Shown: piece after piece, positions 26,841 to 33,273 of the stretch
Layout: each line of letters starts with the position of its first letter
Position numbering within the stretch: position 1 is the stretch's first letter
Notes under the pieces: generated by a model
Told to the model about the DNA's origin: nothing
What the model saw: the letters and a program-made list of their open reading frames with translations, nothing else
The model's database searches: none
Made by a program: the position numbers and the translations under genes
Assembly (NCBI RefSeq): GCF_014649015.1
Contig: NZ_BMSF01000009.1
Span: 1-64,000 of the forward strand
Reading direction: 5' to 3'
DNA from: Streptomyces narbonensis
GTDB lineage: Bacteria; Actinomycetota; Actinomycetes; Streptomycetales; Streptomycetaceae
DNA: 64,000 nucleotides

Positions 26841-26899
26841 GACCGCGGAGGCTGCCCGGGTGGGCGATCCGAGGCGGCCGCCGTCCGTCCGTCCGAGCC

Positions 26900-26997
26900 G
26901 GCTGTCGGCTGTCGGCTGTCGGCTGTCGGCTGTCGGCTGTCGGCGGCCGACTGCTGATCACTGATCGCTGACTGCCGACTGCCGACTGCCGACTGCC
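26900..26997. repeat. 7-bp tandem repeats facing each other
   Basis: Six copies of GGCTGTC (26900-26941) and four copies of GACTGCC (26970-26997). The second array is the reverse complement of the first except for one base per unit, so the region can fold into a long imperfect hairpin. It lies between convergent genes and may act as a terminator. Confidence 0.8.
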
Positions 26998-27010
26998 GAG
27001 CCTGTCGTCG

Positions 27011-27871
27011 TCAGCCGGAGGCGCCCGACCAGTCGACGATCCTGATCCCGGCGCCCGCGGCCTCGTGGCCGCGACAGTGGGCGCGGTGCCGGCTCAGTAC
27101 GGCGTCGATGTCGAGGTGACGGGCGAACTCGGGACGGGCGGCCAGGCGTTGGGCGTAGGCCCAGAGGGCGGGGTGGGCGGCGACCCGGTCCATCGCGGCG
27201 GCGTCCAGATGCCAGCGGTGGACGGTGTCGAGCTGGACGAGGGTGACCCAGACCTGCACGTCGGCGGCGGTGGGGCGGTCGCCGAGGATGTAAGAGCGGT
27301 CAGCGAGGCGCCGCTCCAGGGAGCCGAGCGCCGAGAAGAGGACGCCGAGCGGGTCGTGGTGGGCGGCGTCGCCGTCGAGGCCGAGTTCACCGGCGCGCTG
27401 GGCGGCCCTGTTGATGCTCCGCTCGCACAGGTCGGCCATGGCCTCGATCTCGCCCCGGTGCTCCTCGGGCACCAGGTCGGGGCCGTCCCCCCGGAAGCGC
27501 AGGGCGAGGTCCCGCAGGATGTCGGGGACATGGGTGCTGACGATCCGCCCGGTCCATCCGTCGCTCAGTACGGGCGCGGCGGCGGGCCCCGCGTACAGGT
27601 GGGCGCTCGCCTCGTACAGCGGGCGGAGTGCCGCGTATCCGCCGTCGGGAGTGTCGGGGGTCGCGGGGAGCACGGTCAGCGGGAGCGTGTCGTCGAGGCC
27701 GAGCAGGCCGTGGGTGAGGGCGATGCTCAGACAGCCGGGGCCCGAGGGCGCCAGGTGGAGCCGGTAGCGGTGCGGTACGGCGTAGTGGCCGCTGCGCACG
27801 TCGCGGCCGATCCGGCCGCGGAAGGCGGGCACGGCGGAGGCGGGCAGGAGCGAGGACGGGACGACGAACAT
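27011..27871 (-). CDS. GST-fold protein, glutathionyl-hydroquinone reductase-like (Xi class), catalytic Cys apparently lost
   Basis: 286 residues from the ATG at 27871, which has AGGGAG upstream; the frame runs on to 27943. The C-terminal helical domain (CERSINRAAQRAGELG, LERRLADRSYILGDRPTAADVQVWVTLVQLD) is that of Xi-class GSTs. At the position where these carry CPWA, aligned by the conserved GL(D/E)D(x)L that follows, this protein has GPGC, so the catalytic cysteine is Gly. Actinomycetes use mycothiol rather than glutathione, so the substrate is uncertain. A leader-peptide ORF of the type found before sulfur genes lies 187 bp upstream on the same strand. Confidence 0.72.
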   Translation of the reverse strand: MFVVPSSLLPASAVPAFRGRIGRDVRSGHYAVPHRYRLHLAPSGPGCLSIALTHGLLGLDDTLPLTVLPATPDTPDGGYAALRPLYEASAHLYAGPAAAPVLSDGWTGRIVSTHVPDILRDLALRFRGDGPDLVPEEHRGEIEAMADLCERSINRAAQRAGELGLDGDAAHHDPLGVLFSALGSLERRLADRSYILGDRPTAADVQVWVTLVQLDTVHRWHLDAAAMDRVAAHPALWAYAQRLAARPEFARHLDIDAVLSRHRAHCRGHEAAGAGIRIVDWSGASG

Positions 27872-28301
27872 GCTTCTCCCTGGAGGGTGCTCGGTGCTGG
27901 GTCCGGGCGGTGCGCGGCGGTGCCGGCGCGGTCGCGGTGACACGACGGCGCCGACTGCCGCGCAGGGCCGGGAGGCAGCAGAGGAACGGGAAGGAGGAGG
28001 CGGACGGACCCTGGCGGGCGGGCGGAACGAGGGGACGGGCGGGCCGGACCGAGGGCTTCAGTCGGCTGCGCTGCAGACCCGCAGCAGGTCGATGTGGCGC
28101 CGCGAGGTGAGGGGGACGGGGCGCGGGAGGGGCGCGGCATGTGCGGTGTCCCGCCGGCCGGTGCGTCCCATGGTTCCCTACCCGTTCACTCGGTTACTCC
28201 TTCGACGAGTCTCCGACCGGTCACCCGTGACGTCAAGGGTGCGGGACGCGCCGCCTCCGGGGCGCGCGTGTCGGGCCGGGGGCGTACGGAATAATGCGCG
28301 C
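27872..28301. promoter_or_regulatory. Divergent control region between GST-fold and Rrf2 genes
   Basis: 430 bp without a full-size gene. It holds the leader peptide ORF (28058-28171, minus strand) and, at 28292-28309, overlapping palindromes ATGCGCGCAT and ATGCGCAT that contain the Rrf2 start codon. AATAAT 12 bp before that start is a plausible -10, which would make the Rrf2 mRNA nearly leaderless. Confidence 0.45.
28058..28171 (-). CDS. Actinomycete leader peptide (SRRHIDLLRVCSAAD type)
   Basis: A 37-residue ORF read from the minus strand, MGRTGRRDTA...LTSRRHIDLLRVCSAAD. The ending matches the tiny Streptomyces ORFs annotated as putative leader peptide, which share an (S/T)RRH(I/V)DL.RVCSA core and often lie before sulfur or cysteine-related operons. 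TAGGGA lies just upstream of the ATG. It precedes the GST-fold gene by 187 bp on the same strand, so it probably controls that gene by attenuation, with the single late Cys codon as a possible sensor. Regulation by cysteine is inferred. Confidence 0.7.
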   Translation of the reverse strand: MGRTGRRDTAHAAPLPRPVPLTSRRHIDLLRVCSAAD

Positions 28302-28757
28302 ATGCGCATTTCAGCCAGGGCCGACTACGCGGTGCGGGCCGCCCTCCAGCTCGCCGCAGCCCAGGACGCGGGGCCGCTGAAGGCCGAGGCGATCGCCGAA
28401 GTCCAGGGGATCTCGCACAAGTTCCTGGAGGGCATCCTGGGCGACATGCGCAAGGGCGGGCTCGTCCAGAGCCAGCGCGGCGGCAACGGCGGGTACTGGC
28501 TGGCGAGGCCGGCCGAGTCGATCTCGGTCGCGGAGGTCATCCGCTGCGTGGAGGGCCCGCTGGTCTCCGTACGCGGGGAGCGGCCGCCGGACCTCGCGTA
28601 CACGGGGCCCGCCGAGTCGCTGCTCCCGCTGTGGATCGCGCTGCGCGCCAGTGTGCGCGAAGTGCTCGGGGTCTCGCTCGCGGAGGTCGCGTCGGCCGAA
28701 CTGCCGGCGGGGATCGCCGCGCTCGCGGACGACCCGGAGGCCTGGACCAACCCCTGA
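28302..28757 (+). CDS. Rrf2 family transcriptional regulator
   Basis: 151 residues. The Rrf2 signature is at the N-terminus: MRISARADYAVRAALQLAA, then a recognition helix region IAEVQGISHKFLEGILGDMR and the wing LVQSQRGGNGGYWLARP. The iron-sulfur cysteines of IscR/NsrR are absent (only one Cys, in VIRCVEG), so it resembles the CymR-type, cluster-free members, several of which regulate cysteine metabolism. The palindromic ATGCGC repeats spanning its start codon are a candidate autoregulatory site. Convergent with RidA and divergent from the leader-peptide/GST unit. Confidence 0.88.
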   Translation: MRISARADYAVRAALQLAAAQDAGPLKAEAIAEVQGISHKFLEGILGDMRKGGLVQSQRGGNGGYWLARPAESISVAEVIRCVEGPLVSVRGERPPDLAYTGPAESLLPLWIALRASVREVLGVSLAEVASAELPAGIAALADDPEAWTNP

Positions 28758-28846
28758 TCGGCCGGCCCGGAGCCCGGGATCGCACTGGGAGGAAGCCGCC
28801 ATGCGGGCCGAGCGGTTTCGGGACACCGCTCGTGGCGTGAGGTCGC

Positions 28847-29257
28847 TCAGTCGGGCAGCGCGACGGTGAGGTCCACCTCGACCAGCTGCCCCGCGAAGCC
28901 CAGCTGCGCCACTCCCAGGAGCGTGCTGGCGGACGTGAAGGCCGGCCCGAGGGCGGAAGTCGTGAGCCGGTTCCAGACAAGCCCCAGGTCCCCTCTGTCG
29001 TCGCTCCGTACGTAGATCACCGAACGCACCACGTGCTGCGGCTGGGCGTTCACCGCCGCAAGGGCGGCGAGTGCGTTCGCGACCACCTGACCGACCTGCA
29101 CGTCGAGGGAACCCTGACCTACGAGTGCGCCGCTCCGGTCGAGGGGGCACTGCCCCGCGAGATAGGCCGTTCGTCCGGCCTCCACCACGGTGATGTGGTG
29201 GTAGCCCGGCGTCTCGTGCAACAGATCGGGATTGATGCGGCTGATCTTCGCTGTCAT
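28847..29257 (-). CDS. RidA/YjgF family protein
   Basis: 136 residues from the ATG at 29257 (MTAKISRINPDLL), which gives the normal family length; the frame extends upstream without a start signal. The Rid fold is seen in HITVVEAGRTAYLAGQCPLD, GSLDVQVGQVVANALAALAAV and the closing FAGQLVEVDLTVALP with the conserved Glu. Rid proteins hydrolyse reactive enamine/imine intermediates released by PLP enzymes, protecting the cell, although some subfamilies lack activity. Divergent from the DszC-like gene, with a 286-bp gap that includes a cysteine-rich uORF. Confidence 0.82.
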   Translation of the reverse strand: MTAKISRINPDLLHETPGYHHITVVEAGRTAYLAGQCPLDRSGALVGQGSLDVQVGQVVANALAALAAVNAQPQHVVRSVIYVRSDDRGDLGLVWNRLTTSALGPAFTSASTLLGVAQLGFAGQLVEVDLTVALPD

Positions 29258-29419
29258 GCCGAGAGTCTGACCAGTTCGCCAACGGCATGCACCGGAATTT
29301 GTCCCGCCGCGCGACCGTCCGACACGGCGCGAGGTCGAGGGACAAGCCGAGCGGGTGTCCGAAATTCTCTCATTCCGCCGATTCTCGTGGGTGGAGAACT
29401 CCGCACGACCTGCGCCGAC

Positions 29420-29506
29420 ATGACGATGTCTCACAGATCAAGACGCACGTGTCCAGCTTTCGGATGCCCCTTGGGGGCGGGCGACTGCCTCTGTCACTAT
29501 CCCTAG
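29420..29506 (+). CDS. Possible cysteine-rich upstream ORF
   Basis: A 28-residue frame starting MTMSHRSRRTCPAFG with four Cys codons (two TGC, two TGT) in its last 18 residues, ending 37 bp before the DszC-like start. Codons such as TCT, AGA, TCA and TGT are atypical for this genome, and there is no convincing ribosome-binding site. A cysteine-sensing leader would make sense before a sulfur-acquisition monooxygenase, but the ORF could be chance. Confidence 0.35.
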   Translation: MTMSHRSRRTCPAFGCPLGAGDCLCHYP

Positions 29507-29543
29507 TACTTCAGTGGGAATACAGGGGATCGGGTGAGGTGAC

Positions 29544-30872
29544 GTGAGTACGCCGAGGAAATCGGTCAGGAGAACCGCGATACGCATCGTCCCGGCACCG
29601 GCCGACCGGCCTGCGGACGACGAGATCTGGCCCCGCGTCACCCGTGAGCTCGCCGACGATCTCGCCGTCGACGCCCCCGCGCGGGACCGGGCCGGCAAGG
29701 CCCCCTTCGACGAGGTCGCCCGGCTTCAGGAGGCCGGACTGCCCGCCCTCCTCACGGCGCCCGGGGCGAACCGGCGGGGTGCGGACTGGCGGGCCGCGTC
29801 CGCGGTCGTACGGGAGATCTCCGCCGCCGACAGCTCGGTCGGCGAACTCCTCGCCCACCACTACGTCCTGTCCTGGAGCAGCCGCTTCTTCGGCCCGGCG
29901 GAGGACCCGGAGCCCGCCCGCGCGGGCGACGGTCCCACCACCCTCGACGTGCGGACGGCCGAGGAGCACTGGCTGCTCGCCGGGGGCGTCGAGCCGCCGC
30001 GCACCGAGAAGGAGCCCGGACTCCGGCTCACACCCGACGCGGACGGCTGGATCCTCGACGGGCGCCGCGCGTTCGCCTCCGGCGTCGCCGTGGCAGACCG
30101 GCTGGTCGTCGGCGCCCGGCCCGGCGGGACCGGCGACCGGCTGATCGTCCTGGTGGACCCGGCGCATCCCGGCGTGTTCACCGACGCCGGCACGGACCGG
30201 GTCGGGCAACGGCTCTCCGGCGCGGGCACCGTCACCTTCGACCACGTCCCGGTCCCGGCCGGCGACGTCCTCGGCCTGCTCCCCCACGACGAACACGACG
30301 TCATCCCCTTCGCCGGCCTCGCCCCGCTCGCCCTGCGGCTCCTCCTCGTCCAGGTCGGGCTGGGCATCGCCGAGGGGGCGCTCGCCGAGGCCCGGGACAT
30401 CAGCCGCGCCGGACAGGTCGGACCGGCCGTGGCCCACCCGGCCGGCGGCCCGTCCACCGTCGGCCCGGATCCGCTGGGGACGGGCGACGATCCCTACCTG
30501 CTCCTGGCCTACGGCGAGCTGGCCACGACCGCACACGCCGCCTCGGCCGTGGTCGAGCGGGCGACGGACGCCCTGGCCCGCGGACTCCTCGCCGGACGGG
30601 CGCTGAGCCCCGAGGAACGCGCCGACATCGCCGTCCTGGTCTCCGCCGCCGAGACGATCACCAGCCGGGCCGCCATACGCGTCACGACCCGCGTCCTCGA
30701 ACTCGTCGACGGAGCCGAGGGGGCCGACGCCCGGTCAGGAGGGCCGGGATTCGACCGCTTCTGGCGCAACGCCCGTGCGCTCACCGCCCATACACAGCCG
30801 GCGCACCGGCTCCGCGACATCGGCGACCACTACCTCAACGGCGCCCACGCGCGGCTCACCCTGCCGGCCTGA
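29544..30872 (+). CDS. Acyl-CoA dehydrogenase-fold flavin monooxygenase (DszC/SfnB-like)
   Basis: 442 residues, GTG start with GAGGTGAC upstream. The fold is that of acyl-CoA dehydrogenases but the motifs point to the DszC/SfnB branch of FMNH2-dependent monooxygenases used to release sulfur from organosulfur compounds: FDEVARLQEAGLPALLTA near residue 60, DSSVGELLAHHYVLSWSSRF, DGWILDGRRAFASGVAVADRLVVGA and the C-terminal RDIGDHYLNG, where the His of acyl-CoA-dehydrogenase-like monooxygenases sits. The catalytic Glu of true dehydrogenases is not evident. The gene is probably a desulfurisation or sulfone/sulfonate enzyme; the flavin reductase partner is not nearby. It is followed by degenerate repeats and a terminator. 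Confidence 0.78.
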   Translation: MSTPRKSVRRTAIRIVPAPADRPADDEIWPRVTRELADDLAVDAPARDRAGKAPFDEVARLQEAGLPALLTAPGANRRGADWRAASAVVREISAADSSVGELLAHHYVLSWSSRFFGPAEDPEPARAGDGPTTLDVRTAEEHWLLAGGVEPPRTEKEPGLRLTPDADGWILDGRRAFASGVAVADRLVVGARPGGTGDRLIVLVDPAHPGVFTDAGTDRVGQRLSGAGTVTFDHVPVPAGDVLGLLPHDEHDVIPFAGLAPLALRLLLVQVGLGIAEGALAEARDISRAGQVGPAVAHPAGGPSTVGPDPLGTGDDPYLLLAYGELATTAHAASAVVERATDALARGLLAGRALSPEERADIAVLVSAAETITSRAAIRVTTRVLELVDGAEGADARSGGPGFDRFWRNARALTAHTQPAHRLRDIGDHYLNGAHARLTLPA

Positions 30873-31020
30873 CCTGACCGGACGGCACCGGACGAGACCA
30901 GGCGGGACCGGACCGGACGACACCGCACCGGACCGGACGACACCGCACCGGACCGGGCCTGACCGGACGGGACCGGGCCTGACCAGACGGGACCGGGCCT
31001 GACCGGACGACACCGCAGAA
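30873..31020. repeat. Degenerate GC-rich repeats of about 20 bp
   Basis: Two copies of ACCGGACCGGACGACACCGC are followed by three copies of a GGGCCTGACCGGACGGGACC unit, all built on CCGGAC. They fill the gap between the monooxygenase stop and its terminator. Their translation in any frame is low-complexity, so no gene. Confidence 0.75.
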
Positions 31021-31056
31021 GGGACGGACGGTCCGGCATGTCGGGACGTCCGTCCC
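31021..31056 (+). terminator. Hairpin terminator
   Basis: Arms GGGACGGACG / CGTCCGTCCC (10 bp, perfect) with a 16-nt loop, followed by TCTCGTC. It lies between the monooxygenase and universal stress protein genes. Confidence 0.65.
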
Positions 31057-31144
31057 TCTCGTCGGGCTGCCGATGGGCCCAAGCTGGAGGGAGGAGGGCC
31101 CGGCCGCCCGGCCGGCCCGGCACGCTATCGACGGAGGCAGTCCG

Positions 31145-32017
31145 ATGAGTCGTGAGATCGTCGCAGGAGTGGACGGTTCCCCGGAGAGTCTCGCCGCGGC
31201 CGACTGGGCCGCCCGCGAGGCCCTGCACCGGGGACTCCCGCTGCGGCTCGTCCACGCCTGGCGCTTCGAACGCCTCGACCACCCGCTGCTCCGGGACCGC
31301 GCGGGCCAGGAGCGGGCAGCCCAAGAGGTCCTGCGCGAGGCCGAGGCGACGGTCGCACGCGACCACCCGGACGTCACCCTCATGGCCGAGGTGCTGCACG
31401 ACACCCCGGTCGCGGCGCTGCTCGGCACCGAGTCGCGGGCCGAGATGCTCGTCATCGGCTCGCGCGGCCAAGGCGCCCTCGTCGGCTTCCTGCTCGGCTC
31501 GTACGGGCAGCAGATCATCGCCGCCGCCGGCCGGCCCGTGGTGGCCGTCAGGTGCCGCGACGGCCAGCCCTCCGAACCGCCGGTCGGTGACGTCCTCGTC
31601 GGCCAGCTCGGCAGCCCCGAGGACAGTGCCGCGGCGCTCGGCTTCGCCTTCGGAACCGCCGCCGCGCGCGGGGCGGCGGTGCGGGCCGTCCGCGCCTGGA
31701 ACCTGCCTCCCCTCTACGCGTACAGCCCGGCGTCGATGCGGCTCGCCGACGAGGCCGGCGGTCTCGTCCCGTACGAGGAGAAGGCGCTGCGCGAGGCCTT
31801 GGCGCCCTGGCGGGAGCGGTTCCCCGAGGTGCCGGTGACGGAGCACGTCGAACTGGGCAGCGCCGGTCAGGTACTGCTCTCCGCCTCGGGGGCCGCGCAA
31901 CTCCTCGTGGTCGGTCGCCGGGCCAAGCCCGGCGCCGTGGGCCCGCGCATCGGTTCCGTGGCCCACGCGGCGCTCCATCTCGCGCCGTGCCCGGTGGCGG
32001 TGATCCCGCAGGGCTGA
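31145..32017 (+). CDS. Universal stress protein with two Usp domains
   Basis: 290 residues, ATG preceded by GGAGG. Tandem Usp folds: the first starts IVAGVDGSPESLAAADWA and carries the ATP loop GSRGQGALVGFLLGSYG, which fits G-2x-G-9x-G(S). The second, from about residue 150, has GRRAKPGAVGPRIGS, where the second Gly of the motif is Ala, so ATP binding there may be weaker. In actinobacteria such proteins accumulate in hypoxia, dormancy or stress. Monocistronic as far as seen. Confidence 0.9.
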   Translation: MSREIVAGVDGSPESLAAADWAAREALHRGLPLRLVHAWRFERLDHPLLRDRAGQERAAQEVLREAEATVARDHPDVTLMAEVLHDTPVAALLGTESRAEMLVIGSRGQGALVGFLLGSYGQQIIAAAGRPVVAVRCRDGQPSEPPVGDVLVGQLGSPEDSAAALGFAFGTAAARGAAVRAVRAWNLPPLYAYSPASMRLADEAGGLVPYEEKALREALAPWRERFPEVPVTEHVELGSAGQVLLSASGAAQLLVVGRRAKPGAVGPRIGSVAHAALHLAPCPVAVIPQG

Positions 32018-32157
32018 AAGCCTCGGACGTGCATTGACGCGTCGGGTTGACGAGGAGTGTCGGGGCGGCCGGGGCCGGAAAGTGTTATCGCCGTCGTCCC
32101 GGTGGCTCTCCCCAAGCGCCGGACCGTGCGGCGACCTCGGCGAGAGAGCGGAGCTCC

Positions 32158-33234
32158 ATGCGACACCACGACCATCCCGGTCACCCCGAAGACCCTGAAC
32201 ACGTCGCCCTCGACGGGCACCCGGACCACGACGGGCACGTCGTACGGCTCGATCACTCCGTGCGGGACGGCGGGCGCCACCGGAAGAGCGCCAAGGGCCG
32301 CGGCTCGCGCCGACGCGGCCCGCGGCGTCCCGGCTTCCGCGCCGCCGTCACCGCCGCCGGGGCCGCGGCCGTCGTCCTGACGGTGGCCGCCGGGTGGTAC
32401 GTCGCCGCCCCCGCACCGGCCGCCGGTCCCTCGGCCGTCGCCGCACCCGAGACCGTCCCGGACGCCGCGGGAGCCTCGCCCGGCAAGGCCACGCCGGTGC
32501 GGGAGGCCGCGACTCCCTCCACGTCTCCCCCCTCGACCGCACCCGCGCCCGCCCGCTCCGCGGCGACGTCGCCGGCGGCCCGGACCACGCCCCCTCGGCC
32601 GGAGTCCGCACAGACGACGAAGGCAGCGACGCAGACGCCCGGTCCTCCCTCCTCGGCCGGGCGGGGGCAGTCCGGGCACGGGACCGAGCAGGGGCGGCAG
32701 CCGGGCGGTTCCACGGGTTCCGGGTCCGGGTCCGGGACGGATTCCAGGTCCGGGTCCGGGACGGATTCCAGGTCCGGTTCGGGTTCCGGGTCCGGCAGCG
32801 GGACCACGAACACGTCCGGGACCGGGACCGAGGCGGCCGGCGGGAGGGTCTCCGCGTACGTCCAGGAGGTCGTCGGCCTCGCCAACGCCGAGCGGGAGAA
32901 GGCCGGCTGCGGGCCGCTCCGCGCCGAGAGCCACCTGCGGACCGCCGCCCAGGGGCACTCCGACGACATGTCCGCGCGGGACTACTACGAGCACGACAGC
33001 CCGGAGGGCCGTTCCGCGGGCGACCGGATGACCGGCGCCGGGTACTCCTGGTCGACCTGGGGGGAGAACATCCACCGAGGGCCGAAGACTCCGGCCGAGG
33101 CGATGGCGGACTGGATGGACAGCCCCGGCCACCGCGAGAACATCCTCAACTGCTCCTTCGAGGACATCGGCGTCGGCGTGACGCTCACCGCCAGCGGCCC
33201 TTGGTGGGTGCAGAACTTCGGCGCCAAGCGCTGA
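32158..33234 (+). CDS. Membrane-anchored CAP (SCP-like) domain protein
   Basis: 358 residues, ATG with GGAG about 7 bp upstream. Layout: a His/Asp-rich N-terminus (HHDHPGHPEDPEH), a basic stretch KGRGSRRRGPRRPGFR, one transmembrane helix (AAVTAAGAAAVVLTVAAGWYVA, residues about 62-83), a long Pro/Ser/Thr/Ala then Gly-Ser linker (about 90-230; SGSGTDSRSGSGTDSRSG encoded by a 24-bp repeat), and a CAP domain to the end. CAP motifs are HDSPEG, GENIHRG and SPGHRENILNC. The domain would lie outside the membrane; CAP proteins bind lipids or the cell wall and rarely have known enzyme activity. It is convergent, 39 bp apart, with the sigma-CAP fusion, whose CAP module is closely similar. Confidence 0.85.
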   Translation: MRHHDHPGHPEDPEHVALDGHPDHDGHVVRLDHSVRDGGRHRKSAKGRGSRRRGPRRPGFRAAVTAAGAAAVVLTVAAGWYVAAPAPAAGPSAVAAPETVPDAAGASPGKATPVREAATPSTSPPSTAPAPARSAATSPAARTTPPRPESAQTTKAATQTPGPPSSAGRGQSGHGTEQGRQPGGSTGSGSGSGTDSRSGSGTDSRSGSGSGSGSGTTNTSGTGTEAAGGRVSAYVQEVVGLANAEREKAGCGPLRAESHLRTAAQGHSDDMSARDYYEHDSPEGRSAGDRMTGAGYSWSTWGENIHRGPKTPAEAMADWMDSPGHRENILNCSFEDIGVGVTLTASGPWWVQNFGAKR

Positions 33235-33246
33235 CCCGCGGCCGAT

Positions 33247-33266
33247 CCGCGCCCTTCGGGGCGCGG
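33247..33266. terminator. UUCG-tetraloop terminator between the two CAP genes
   Basis: CCGCGCCC - TTCG - GGGCGCGG, a perfect 8-bp stem closed by the very stable TTCG loop, centred between the two convergent genes. Confidence 0.8.
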
Positions 33267-33273
33267 CCCGGGT

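Noticed and set aside
30873..31078. Repeat-encoded peptides such as RPGPVRSGPV as a possible gene or collagen-like protein
   Set aside because: They arise from CCGGAC repeats in several frames with no start signal; treated as intergenic repeats.
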